Source: Fischerella sp.
Lineage (GTDB): Bacteria; Cyanobacteriota; Cyanobacteriia; Cyanobacteriales; Nostocaceae
DNA: 10,448 nucleotides
Direction of reading: 5' to 3'
Assembly (NCBI GenBank): GCA_026419705.1
Contig: JANZYY010000143.1
Span: 1 to 10,448 of the forward strand
This document shows positions 1-6,454 of the stretch, piece by piece. The notes below the pieces were generated by a model. The model saw nothing but the letters and a program-made list of their open reading frames with translations, was not told where the DNA came from and did no database searches. A program made the position numbers and the translations under genes. Numbering within the stretch: position 1 is the stretch's first letter; the number at the start of each line of letters is the position of its first letter.

Positions 1-1
1 T

Positions 2-61
2 CCTAATCCTGTGGATCTTGACAATGATGACCTTATAAGCATCATCCAGAACAATCAGTGA
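2..61 (+). CDS. possible 3' end of a gene cut by the left window edge
   Basis: The plus-strand frame starting at base 2 is open to a TGA at 59-61 and reads as an acidic tail (PNPVDLDNDDLISIIQNNQ). This would be the C-terminus of a gene entering from the left and converging on ychF. No family can be named from 19 residues. A competing reading exists on the minus strand: the frame from about 217 down to base 1 is also open (it includes FQRRSNNFASLIVLDDAYKV) but has no ATG, and its first part is made of repeat sequence. At most one of the two is likely to be real, and the evidence is weak for either. Confidence 0.3.
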   Translation, partial: PNPVDLDNDDLISIIQNNQ

Positions 62-193
62 CGCAAAATTATTAGACCTGCGTTGAAAATAGAGACTGAA
101 ACCAGGCAAAATCGTTCCAACACCAACATCATTTTCATTGTTCCTTGTGAGCGCACCCCAACCCTCCAATATTAAAAGTTTTTCCTTATCTTT

Positions 194-220
194 CCCCCGT
201 TTCGGGGGGATTGAGGGGGG
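194..220. repeat. G/C-run hairpin repeat, spacer copy
   Basis: CCCCCG (194-199) and CGGGGG (203-208) form a perfect stem with a TTT loop, followed by the G-rich tail TTGAGGGGGG (211-220). This hairpin-plus-G-tail layout is the same as in the two segments inserted in the decarboxylase gene (2985-3062 and 3272-3314), so I take it as a third, non-coding member of one dispersed repeat type. Confidence 0.55.
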
Positions 221-259
221 TTAATTCAACTTTTGCAAGAAGTCTATTGAAATAAGTTC

Positions 260-306
260 GTAGTGAGCGACTCTAGACCTTTTTTGAAGACTAAAGTCCT
301 CACTAC
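260..306. repeat. inverted repeat downstream of ychF
   Basis: GTAGTGAG (260-267) and CTCACTAC (299-306) are perfect complements. With one inserted base and one mismatch the arms extend to about 17 bases each. The structure sits 33 bp beyond the ychF stop and could end its transcript or a convergent one, but no T-run follows on either strand, so a classical intrinsic terminator is not shown. I recall similar GTAGTGAGGACTTTAG palindromes as dispersed repeats in Nostocales. Confidence 0.5.
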
Positions 307-338
307 AGACTCTTATTTATTTACGCCGTCCTACTTCA

Positions 339-1430
339 TTAAACATTAAATCTGAACAGCATCACGTCACCTTCCTTGACGACGTAATCTTTTCCTTCAC
401 TGCGAACTAAACCTTTTTCTTTCGCAGCAGCCATAGAACCAGCTGCTACTAAATCATCATAAGCAACAGTTTCAGCGCGAATAAATCCGCGTTCAAAATC
501 ACTGTGAATCACGCCCGCTGCTTGCGGTGCTACCATTCCTGCTTTAATTGTCCAAGCACGGGTTTCTTTTTCACCAGATGTGAAATAAGTACGCAATCCT
601 AAGACTGTGTAAGTGGCACGAATTAATGATTTCAAACCACCTTCTTTCACACCCAAAGATGCCAGAAAATCTGCTCTTTCTTCTTCTGTTAATTCAATTA
701 ATTCTGCTTCCACTTGTGCTGAAACTACAACGACTTGAGCACTTTCAGTCGCTGCAATTTGCCGCACTTTTTCTACGTATTCATTACCAGTTGCTAATTC
801 ATCTTCAGAGACATTATCAGCATAAATGATTGGTTTGGCAGTCAGTAGTCCCAATGGTTTAATTACTGCTGCTTCTTCTTGTGTTAAGCTAAGTTGCCGC
901 ACCGATTTTCCTTCATTTAATGCTGCAGCTAACTTTTCTAGTACTGTTAATTCAAACTGCGCCTCTTTGCTAGCACGAGCTTGTTTGCGGGTGCGTTCTA
1001 TACGACGCTCGATTTGTGCCAAGTCAGCCAAACCAAGCTCTAAATTAATGGTTTCAATATCACGCACTGGATCCACCGAACCAGCGACGTGGATAATGTC
1101 ATCATTTTCAAAACAACGTACCACATGAACAATGGCATCTACTTCCCGGATGTGGGACAAAAATTGGTTTCCTAGTCCTTCACCCTGACTCGCACCTTTG
1201 ACCAAACCGGCAATATCCACGAATTCAACACGGGCCGGGATAATTTGTGCCGAATTGGAAATCTTAGCAAGAACATTTAACCGCTCGTCTGGCACTGCAA
1301 CAACGCCGACATTGGGTTCAATCGTACAAAAAGGGAAGTTAGCAGCTTCTGCCTTAGCATTAGCAACTAAAGCGTTGAATAACGTAGATTTTCCAACGTT
1401 GGGAAGTCCGACAATCCCGGCTCTGAGCAT
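339..1430 (-). CDS. ychF: redox-regulated ATPase YchF (OLA1 family)
   Basis: This is a cytosolic, ribosome-associated P-loop protein of the Obg/HflX group that prefers ATP over GTP. In other bacteria it is linked to translation and to oxidative-stress responses. The 363-residue length is normal for the family. Visible motifs are the Walker A/G1 GLPNVGKS at residues 8-15, the G3 DIAGL at 72-76 followed by the glycine-rich VKGASQGEGLGN, the NVSE at 206-209 in place of the GTP-specific NKxD (the family's reason for binding ATP), a coiled-coil stretch around 136-175, and a C-terminal TGS domain from about 281 to the end. The start MLRAGIVGLPNVGKS matches the usual family N-terminus, although no strong Shine-Dalgarno sequence precedes it. 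The proline-rich small gene lies 43 bp upstream on the same strand, so the two may share a transcript. Confidence 0.97.
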   Translation of the reverse strand: MLRAGIVGLPNVGKSTLFNALVANAKAEAANFPFCTIEPNVGVVAVPDERLNVLAKISNSAQIIPARVEFVDIAGLVKGASQGEGLGNQFLSHIREVDAIVHVVRCFENDDIIHVAGSVDPVRDIETINLELGLADLAQIERRIERTRKQARASKEAQFELTVLEKLAAALNEGKSVRQLSLTQEEAAVIKPLGLLTAKPIIYADNVSEDELATGNEYVEKVRQIAATESAQVVVVSAQVEAELIELTEEERADFLASLGVKEGGLKSLIRATYTVLGLRTYFTSGEKETRAWTIKAGMVAPQAAGVIHSDFERGFIRAETVAYDDLVAAGSMAAAKEKGLVRSEGKDYVVKEGDVMLFRFNV

Positions 1431-1473
1431 TTTAGATTTAGGTTTTTGAGTTCAAACGATCACGAAATCAATT

Positions 1474-1686
1474 TTAAACAGGTTCAGGGATTGTTTGGGG
1501 AATTGGTCCAGGAACTGTCTGGGGAATCGGACCGGGAACTGTTTGAGGTATGGGTCCAGGTACAGGTTGTGGGATTGGTTGGGGAATTGTTGGTCCTGGT
1601 GTTGGTTCAGGACGGGGTAAAGGATTCGGTTCTGGATCGGGAATTTGTGGTTCGTTCGGTAGAGGAGCGGGATTGAGATAAATCAT
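1474..1686 (-). CDS. small proline-rich repeat protein, function unknown
   Basis: I do not recognise this gene. The 70-residue product begins MIYLNPAPLPNEPQ and is almost entirely proline plus acidic or polar residues. It passes through a PEPNPLPRPEPTPGP stretch into an eight-residue tandem repeat of the form VPGPIPQT (about three copies, 24 bp each in the DNA). It has no signal peptide, membrane segment or cysteine, so a rigid, extended polyproline-type chain is likely. The frame stays open upstream to an ATG at 1755, but the preceding residues (rich in Cys, Arg and Ser) are unlike the rest, so I prefer the ATG at 1686. The opposite strand is also open here and would give an unconvincing valine/glutamate-rich chain. 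ychF lies 43 bp downstream on the same strand. Confidence 0.55.
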   Translation of the reverse strand: MIYLNPAPLPNEPQIPDPEPNPLPRPEPTPGPTIPQPIPQPVPGPIPQTVPGPIPQTVPGPIPQTIPEPV

Positions 1687-2058
1687 GGTAAGTCTTTTGA
1701 AATTATTCGACTTTTCCAACCTAGACGACAAGCAACTGTGCCGACATCTTTCCAATTAGTTACATCTAGATGATTTATCTAAATTTACAGGAGAAGGGTT
1801 AAGAAGACAAAAGGCAGCTATGTATCCCTACACATAAATGCGAGGGATTTAATAAAGTTGCTACGCATTTATTTTCCTCCATACTTAAAAGTAGGTGCTC
1901 TAGACCGCATGACAGAGCAGAGAGAACTTACTCATGTGTCAAAGTTTACAATTTTTTCTTCTGCCCCCTGCCTTTCTTCAGTAGTTAGTAATTGGTAGTT
2001 TTATTTTTCATTACCTATTACCTATTTCATCCGTGTCTATCCGTAATCGTAGATAAAA
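1687..2058. other. divergent spacer between the proline-rich gene and the decarboxylase gene
   Basis: This stretch must hold the promoters of the two divergent units, but I see no convincing -35/-10 pair and no good Shine-Dalgarno sequence before the decarboxylase ATG at 2059. Two things are visible. A heptad array occupies 1959-2028 (separate entry). The sequence ATGATTTATCTaAAT at 1770-1784 is the near-exact complement of 1671-1686, the first codons of the proline-rich gene. Confidence 0.6.
1959..2028. repeat. degenerate heptanucleotide array (STRR-like) upstream of the decarboxylase
   Basis: Ten consecutive 7-base units can be read without a break of phase. They begin TTCTGCC and CCCTGCC, continue through AGTAGTT, AGTAATT and GGTAGTT, and finish with TCATTAC, CTATTAC and CTATTTC. 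The AGTAATT/GGTAGTT part is nearly complementary to the TCATTAC/CTATTAC part, so the array can fold on itself. Short tandemly repeated heptamers are an established feature of heterocystous cyanobacterial genomes. The last unit ends 30 bp before the start codon at 2059. Confidence 0.55.
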
Positions 2059-3594
2059 ATGCTCAATCAAAATCAAACACCTTTACTAGACACCTTAAAA
2101 GTCTGTGCAGAACGTCCTCACGCGCCTTTCTACACTCCAGGACATAAACAAGGTGTGGGGATTTCCCCGAAGTTAGCTGATGTTTTTGGCAAAGCCGTAT
2201 TTCGTGCCGATTTACCAGAATTAACACAGTTGGATAATCTCTTTGCACCTAACGGCGTTATCCAACAAGCACAACAACTAGCGGCAAAGACATTCGGTGC
2301 ATCATATACTTGGTTTCTTGTCAATGGTTCTACTGGTGGAATTGAGGCGGCTATTCTCGCCACCTGCGGCACTGGCGATAAAATTATTCTGCCGCGTAAT
2401 GTTCATTCCTCAGCGATCGCGGGATTAATTCTCTCTGGTGCTATGCCAGTTTTTGTCAATCCAGAATACGACCCAATTTTAGATATTGCCCACAGCATCC
2501 CCCCCACCGCCGTCAAAGCAGCACTAGAACAGCATCCCGATGCTAAAGCAGTGATGGTGGTTTATCCTACCTACTACGGTGTTTGTGGAGATGTCAACGC
2601 AATCGCTCAAATTACCCACCAATATAATATTCCCTTACTCGTAGACGAAGCCCACGGTGCCCACTTTGCCTTTCATCCCCAACTACCCACTCCCGCCTTG
2701 CAAGCAGGGGCAGATTTAACCGTACAATCCATTCATAAAACCCTGGGTGCTATGACTCAAGCATCGATGCTACATATTCAAGGTGACAAAATTGATCGCG
2801 ATCGCCTCAGTAAAGCATTGCAGCTAGTACAATCTACTAGCCCCAGTTATTTACTCCTAGCTTCCCTAGATGCAGCACGTCAACAAATGGCGCTGCATGG
2901 CAAAGAATTGATGTCCTACACACTGCGACTAGCGGATGAGGCGAGAACGCGAATTGCCCAAATTCCGGGATTATCGATTTTGCAGATCCCCCCTTTGTCT
3001 TCCCTTCCCAAGCAAGAAATAGGTTTTTCTCGCCTCCCTTGGGAGGGGAGGTTGGGGGGATCTCCAGGATTTATCGCTTTAGACAAAACACGCCTAACTG
3101 TCACTGTCTCTGGTTTAGGTTTGACTGGCTTTGCTGCAGAAGAAATTCTTGACCAACAATTCAGCGTCACAGCAGAATTTGCATCCTTACAACATCTCAC
3201 CTTTATCATCAGTTTGGGTAACACCCAAAAGGATATTGAGCATTTGGTACAAGCTTTGACTAAACTAGCCTCTTGTTCTCCTTCAAAGGAGAGGGGGTTT
3301 GGGGGTGAGGTTTTATGTAGTAATATTTTTGAAATGGAAAATTCTATGCGCATCTCGCCTCGTGAAGCTTTTTTCGCGACAACGGAAACATTACCTGCTC
3401 AAGAAACTATAGGACAAATCTGTGCTGAAATTGTTTGTCCTTATCCCCCAGGAATTCCCGCGTTAATGCCAGGAGAAGTTATTACTAAACCTGCATTGGA
3501 ATATCTGCAACACATTCAAGCCATGGGTGGATCGATCGGAGGGTGTGCAGATGCTAGCCTAAAAACACTTAAAGTTGTCAAGGCTAAACTTTGA
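2059..3594 (+). CDS. Orn/Lys/Arg decarboxylase family protein (PLP, fold type I, short form)
   Basis: This is a cytosolic pyridoxal-phosphate enzyme expected to decarboxylate a basic amino acid to a diamine or agmatine, feeding polyamine synthesis. The exact substrate cannot be read from sequence. At 511 residues it resembles the short Gram-positive/cyanobacterial form without the N-terminal wing domain. Visible motifs are FYTPGHKQG near residue 24 (His29), NGSTGG near 108, DEAHGAH with PLP-ring Asp196 and His199, and SIHKTLG with the Schiff-base Lys227. The C-terminal domain carries MRISPREAFF and YPPGIPALMPGE. Two stretches do not belong to the family: residues about 309-335 (LPWEGRLGGSPG type) and about 405-419 (SCSPSKERGFGGEV). 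Both are encoded by hairpin-type genomic repeats that keep the frame. Without them the protein would be about 470 residues. The ATG has no clear ribosome-binding site. Confidence 0.92.
   Translation: MLNQNQTPLLDTLKVCAERPHAPFYTPGHKQGVGISPKLADVFGKAVFRADLPELTQLDNLFAPNGVIQQAQQLAAKTFGASYTWFLVNGSTGGIEAAILATCGTGDKIILPRNVHSSAIAGLILSGAMPVFVNPEYDPILDIAHSIPPTAVKAALEQHPDAKAVMVVYPTYYGVCGDVNAIAQITHQYNIPLLVDEAHGAHFAFHPQLPTPALQAGADLTVQSIHKTLGAMTQASMLHIQGDKIDRDRLSKALQLVQSTSPSYLLLASLDAARQQMALHGKELMSYTLRLADEARTRIAQIPGLSILQIPPLSSLPKQEIGFSRLPWEGRLGGSPGFIALDKTRLTVTVSGLGLTGFAAEEILDQQFSVTAEFASLQHLTFIISLGNTQKDIEHLVQALTKLASCSPSKERGFGGEVLCSNIFEMENSMRISPREAFFATTETLPAQETIGQICAEIVCPYPPGIPALMPGEVITKPALEYLQHIQAMGGSIGGCADASLKTLKVVKAKL
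2985..3062. repeat. 78-bp inverted-repeat element inside the decarboxylase frame
   Basis: The segment begins GATCCCCCC (2985-2993) and ends with its exact complement GGGGGGATC (3054-3062). Further inside, CTTCCCTTCCCAAG is nearly matched by CCTTGGGAGGGGAGG. The length of 78 bp equals 26 codons, so the reading frame is preserved. The encoded residues, about 309-335, are low-complexity and out of keeping with the enzyme on both sides. On the opposite strand the same DNA reads PPNLPSQGR, a phrase I often see in repeat-derived spurious cyanobacterial ORFs. Confidence 0.7.
3272..3314. repeat. second hairpin-type repeat inside the decarboxylase frame
   Basis: TCTCCTT (3277-3283) and AAGGAGA (3286-3292) form a tight stem, followed by the G-rich tail GGGGGTTTGGGGGTGAGG. 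This is the hairpin-plus-G-tail pattern of 194-220 and of the 3' half of 2985-3062. The encoded residues, about 405-419 (SPSKERGFGGEV), interrupt the family sequence just before the C-terminal domain. The exact borders are uncertain by several bases. Confidence 0.6.
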
Positions 3595-3607
3595 TCGACT
3601 TCCCTTT

Positions 3608-3646
3608 ATTGACACGCTGTTTGAAACGTCTGGTCAATTTTTATTT
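3608..3646 (+). terminator. possible intrinsic terminator after the decarboxylase gene
   Basis: ATTGAC (3608-3613) pairs with GTCAAT (3633-3638), the inner ACG/CGT can add three pairs, and TTTTTATTT follows directly. It starts 14 bp after the stop codon. The stem is short and AT-rich, so it is a weak candidate. Confidence 0.4.
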
Positions 3647-3688
3647 GTTGCTATTTGAGCGATGATGGGATCGCATCCCAACACATCA

Positions 3689-3870
3689 CTAATGTGCGAT
3701 CGCCAACTGATGTTCTTCAATAATTTCATACCCATCTGCTAGCCTTGCGATCGCTCGTCAATTAAATCTACACCTCGTCGCTGCAACGCCTGCTGTGCAC
3801 GCAACTGAGCAGCACCAACAAAGCCTTTCGCATACCAACTCATGTGCTTGCGGGCTTGACCAAACCGCGA
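3689..3870 (-). pseudogene. C-terminal remnant of a tRNA-dihydrouridine synthase (Dus/NifR3 family) gene
   Basis: Dus enzymes are FMN proteins that reduce uridine in the tRNA D-loop. Only the C-terminal helical region is visible here. One frame reads QARKHMSWYAKGFVGAAQLR at 3799-3858, a typical Dus motif, and then a shortened linker to GVDLID. That frame stops at 3741-3739. If one base is restored at about 3754-3755 the reading continues in another frame as AIARLADGYEIIEEHQLA and stops at 3691-3689, which fits the expected Dus C-terminus. No FMN-binding barrel is found upstream. A deletion also seems to have shortened the stretch between AAQLR and GVDLID. Four HIP1 octamers lie in 3696-3933, and the frameshift abuts the one at 3747-3754. 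I infer a decayed duplicate or a relic. Confidence 0.65.
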
Positions 3871-4120
3871 TCGCCCTCGTATTGCCAAACTGCTTGTCAG
3901 CAAAAAATAAGTACCTGGAATAACTGCGATCGCAATATCCAAAAATTATGGATACTGGGACAAAATTCACCTTATCAAAAGACTCGGGGAATTTCAAGAC
4001 AGTAGTCTGATTCTGTTCGGCGGACATAAAATCACCCCATCAACTTACTAACTACTGTACGGGCGAGTTTAGAAGATAAATTGTCAGTTTGAACCGAAAG
4101 ATAATCTTCGCCCCTACTAA
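3871..4120. other. spacer with unresolved reading frames upstream of the dus relic
   Basis: On the minus strand an ATG at 4027 opens a frame whose first 29 residues (MSAEQNQTTVLKFPESFD and onward) look protein-like, but it then runs into the dus relic in a wrong frame. It could be a second gene remnant, and I cannot name it. HIP1 octamers are at 3867-3874 and 3926-3933. Nothing else is recognisable. Confidence 0.35.
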
Positions 4121-4194
4121 CCTTTCGGGTACGGTACCCTGCGATCAGCCGCCCTGACGGGTTTTTGTGGGTCTCGCCCAAGACCGCGCTGGCT
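4121..4194. repeat. GC-rich dispersed repeat with three small hairpins
   Basis: This island stands out from the AT-rich spacer around it. It holds GGGTAC-G-GTACCC (4127-4139), CCC-TGAC-GGG (4152-4161) and GGTCT-CGCCCA-AGACC (4170-4185). On the minus strand it reads GAGCCAGCGCGGTCTTGGG near one end and ACCCGAAAGG near the other. I recall such phrases from highly repeated intergenic sequences in Nostocales. Family membership is from memory and was not searched. Confidence 0.45.
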
Positions 4195-4334
4195 CACCAC
4201 CAACCACCCACAATTACAAAAGACGGCAAATACCACCCTTAGATTACGGTTCACCCGAATCTCTAGAAGTATTAATTCTCATAACATTAGACGAAGTGAA
4301 GGCAAATAAATATATGAGCCAACTAGAAACATGA
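4167..4334 (+). CDS. possible small protein or gene remnant, tail-to-tail with the next frame
   Basis: The plus frame is open from 4158 to a TGA at 4332-4334, with a GTG at 4167 as the only reasonable start (55 residues). Its first 15 or so codons overlap the GC-rich repeat. The second half (PLDYGSPESLEVLILITLDE, then VKANKYMSQLET) has cyanobacterial codon choice and looks protein-like. No Shine-Dalgarno sequence precedes the GTG. It ends 13 bp from the stop of the minus-strand frame 4348-4521. I do not recognise it. It may be the C-terminal scrap of a lost gene. Confidence 0.25.
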   Translation: MGLAQDRAGSPPTTHNYKRRQIPPLDYGSPESLEVLILITLDEVKANKYMSQLET

Positions 4335-4347
4335 AGCATAACCGCCC

Positions 4348-4521
4348 TTAATCAGGTTCGGAAAACCACCCTTCATGGACTGGTGATACAGGCTCAGTAT
4401 ATATATCATCAGCATCATCCTGGGTTTTTACCTTAGTAAAACCAAAGGTATTAATGCTGGACTAGCTGCTTATTAAATCAGTTGGTTCAAAAATTAGCCC
4501 TTTATACTCCCATTCATTCAT
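4348..4521 (-). pseudogene. small acidic protein gene interrupted by one amber codon, divergent from dnaK
   Basis: From the ATG at 4521 the frame reads MNEWEYKGLIFEPTDLISS, meets TAG at 4464-4462, and goes on in the same frame through NTFGFTKVKTQDDADDIYTE to HEGWFSEPD and a TAA at 4350-4348. That makes 58 codons in all. Both halves have the same character: acidic, with Trp, Tyr and Phe, and ordinary cyanobacterial codons. The simplest reading is a 57-residue gene with one nonsense mutation; an assembly error or read-through are alternatives. A TAA lies in frame just upstream of the ATG, so the start is limited to this point. The ATG is 28 bp from the dnaK start, so the 5' end overlaps the dnaK leader and its candidate promoter. 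I do not recognise the family. Confidence 0.45.
4482..4508 (+). promoter_or_regulatory. candidate promoter of dnaK
   Basis: TATACT at 4503-4508 matches five of six bases of the -10 consensus. TTGGTT at 4482-4487 is a fair -35 with a short 15-base spacer. Transcription would start near 4515, giving a leader of about 35 bases. GGAG at 4534-4537 lies 12 bases before the ATG. No CIRCE operator (TTAGCACTC-N9-GAGTGCTAA) is present upstream of dnaK, so HrcA control is not indicated. Confidence 0.35.
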
Positions 4522-4549
4522 TTGTAGTTATACGGAGCCAGCACCTACA

Positions 4550-6454
4550 ATGGCAAAAGTAGTTGGAATTGACTTAGGTACGACAAACTCCTGCGTCGCA
4601 GTAATGGAAGGTGGTAAACCCACGGTTATTGCTAACGCAGAAGGTTTTCGGACAACACCGTCAGTTGTGGCATTTGCCAAAAATGGCGATCGCTTGGTGG
4701 GCCAAATTGCCAAGCGGCAAGCAGTGATGAACCCAGAAAATACCTTTTACTCCGTAAAACGCTTCATCGGACGTAAATACGACGAAATCACGCACGAAGC
4801 AACTGAAGTTTCTTACAAAGTGCTGCGGGATAGTAGCGGCAATGTGAAGTTGGATTGTCCTGTTGCAGGCAAACAGTTTGCACCCGAAGAAATTTCGGCA
4901 CAAGTTCTCCGCAAATTGGTAGAAGATGCCAGCAAGTACCTGGGTGAGCAGGTAACTCAAGCCGTAATCACAGTTCCAGCCTACTTCAACGATTCTCAGC
5001 GCCAAGCCACCAAAGACGCTGGTAAAATTGCCGGGATTGAAGTATTGCGGATTATCAACGAGCCTACCGCAGCTTCCTTAGCATATGGCTTGGACAAGAA
5101 GAGCAACGAAACCATCCTTGTATTTGACCTTGGTGGTGGTACTTTCGATGTATCCATCCTCGAAGTCGGTGAAGGTGTATTTGAAGTTTTAGCTACTTCT
5201 GGTGATACCCACCTTGGTGGTGATGACTTTGATAAGAAAATCGTTGACTATTTAGCAGAAGAATTCAAAAGACAAGAAGGTATCGACCTGCGTAAAGACA
5301 GACAAGCTTTACAGCGTCTGACTGAAGCTGCAGAAAAAGCCAAAATTGAACTTTCCAGCGTCACCCAAGCGGAAATTAACCTACCATTTATTACCGCTAC
5401 CCAGGATGGACCCAAGCACTTGGATATGACGCTAACTCGCGCCAAGTTTGAAGAACTCTGCTCTGACTTAATCGACCGTTGTCGCGTTCCTGTAGAGCAA
5501 GCGCTCCGCGATGCGAAATTAACTAAGAACGACATTGACGAAGTGGTGTTAGTTGGTGGTTCTACCCGGATTCCCGCCGTCCAAGATTTAGTGAAGCGGC
5601 TCATCGGTAAAGACCCAAACCAAAGCGTTAACCCTGATGAAGTGGTAGCAGTCGGTGCTGCTATTCAAGCTGGTGTGCTAGCTGGTGATGTCACGGGTAT
5701 CTTGCTGTTAGATGTGACACCGCTGTCCTTGGGTGTAGAAACCTTGGGTGGCGTAATGACCAAGATTATCCCTCGCAACACCACCATTCCCACCAAGAAA
5801 TCAGAAGTCTTCTCCACCGCCGTGGATGGTCAAACTAATGTAGAAATTCACGTCCTCCAGGGCGAACGGGAAATGGCAAGCGATAATAAGAGCCTTGGAA
5901 CCTTCCGTCTTGACGGTATTCCTCCCGCACCGCGCGGCGTACCCCAAATCGAAGTAACATTCGATATTGACGCCAACGGGATTCTCAATGTCACTGCCAA
6001 GGATAAAGGTACAGGTAAAGAGCAGTCCATTAGCATTACAGGTGCTTCAACTCTCGATAAGTCTGAGGTTGAGCGGATGGTCAAAGAAGCCGAATCTCAT
6101 GCGGCTGAAGACAAAGCACGTCGCGAGAGAATCGATCGCAAGAACCAAGCTGACTCCTTGGCATACCAAGCCGAAAAACAGTTGCAAGAATTGGGTGATA
6201 AAGTCAGTGCAGCTGACAAGAGCAAAGTTGAAGGTTTGGTGAAAGACCTGCGGGATGCTATCTCTAAGGAAGATGATGAGCAGATCAAGAAACTGATGCC
6301 AGAACTGCAACAAGCACTGTTTGCCGTTGGTAGTAACATTTACCAACAAGCAGGCGCTGGTGCTTCTGCTGGGCCCACAGGCACTTCTGATGGCGCTTCC
6401 TCTTCTAGCAGTGGTGATGATGTTATTGATGCAGATTTCACCGAGTCTAAGTAA
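4550..6454 (+). CDS. dnaK: molecular chaperone DnaK (Hsp70), DnaK2-like
   Basis: This is an ATP-driven Hsp70 chaperone that folds and disaggregates cytosolic proteins with DnaJ and GrpE. At 634 residues it has the standard length. The nucleotide-binding domain covers about 1-384, with IDLGTTNS at 7-14, NEPTAA at 170-175 and DLGGGTFDVS from 193. The hydrophobic linker LLLD is at 385-388, followed by the beta substrate-binding domain and the helical lid to about 605. The tail is rich in Gly, Ala and Ser and ends DDVIDADFTESK, the acidic type of C-terminus seen in the main heat-inducible cyanobacterial paralogue (DnaK2). Cyanobacteria usually carry several dnaK genes; the paralogue call rests on overall resemblance. 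grpE and dnaJ are not in the window, and dnaK appears monocistronic, with a terminator 75 bp downstream. Confidence 0.97.
   Translation: MAKVVGIDLGTTNSCVAVMEGGKPTVIANAEGFRTTPSVVAFAKNGDRLVGQIAKRQAVMNPENTFYSVKRFIGRKYDEITHEATEVSYKVLRDSSGNVKLDCPVAGKQFAPEEISAQVLRKLVEDASKYLGEQVTQAVITVPAYFNDSQRQATKDAGKIAGIEVLRIINEPTAASLAYGLDKKSNETILVFDLGGGTFDVSILEVGEGVFEVLATSGDTHLGGDDFDKKIVDYLAEEFKRQEGIDLRKDRQALQRLTEAAEKAKIELSSVTQAEINLPFITATQDGPKHLDMTLTRAKFEELCSDLIDRCRVPVEQALRDAKLTKNDIDEVVLVGGSTRIPAVQDLVKRLIGKDPNQSVNPDEVVAVGAAIQAGVLAGDVTGILLLDVTPLSLGVETLGGVMTKIIPRNTTIPTKKSEVFSTAVDGQTNVEIHVLQGEREMASDNKSLGTFRLDGIPPAPRGVPQIEVTFDIDANGILNVTAKDKGTGKEQSISITGASTLDKSEVERMVKEAESHAAEDKARRERIDRKNQADSLAYQAEKQLQELGDKVSAADKSKVEGLVKDLRDAISKEDDEQIKKLMPELQQALFAVGSNIYQQAGAGASAGPTGTSDGASSSSSGDDVIDADFTESK

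Noticed and set aside
260..306. Intrinsic terminator of ychF
   Set aside because: The stem is good, but the minus strand continues without a T-run, so it is listed only as an inverted repeat.
1446..1676. 76-codon plus-strand frame opposite the proline-rich gene
   Set aside because: The valine/glutamate/leucine repeat is what the complement of proline-glutamine codons gives; the minus-strand reading fits better, though not beyond doubt.
1959..2028. CRISPR array
   Set aside because: The units are seven bases long and degenerate, without spacers; this is a heptad repeat.
2916..3353. 145-codon minus-strand frame within the decarboxylase gene
   Set aside because: It is antisense to conserved enzyme motifs, and its PPNLPSQGR and SPPNPLSFEGE phrases come from the inserted hairpin repeats.
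4430..4549. CIRCE/HrcA heat-shock operator before dnaK
   Set aside because: No TTAGCACTC...GAGTGCTAA inverted repeat is present.
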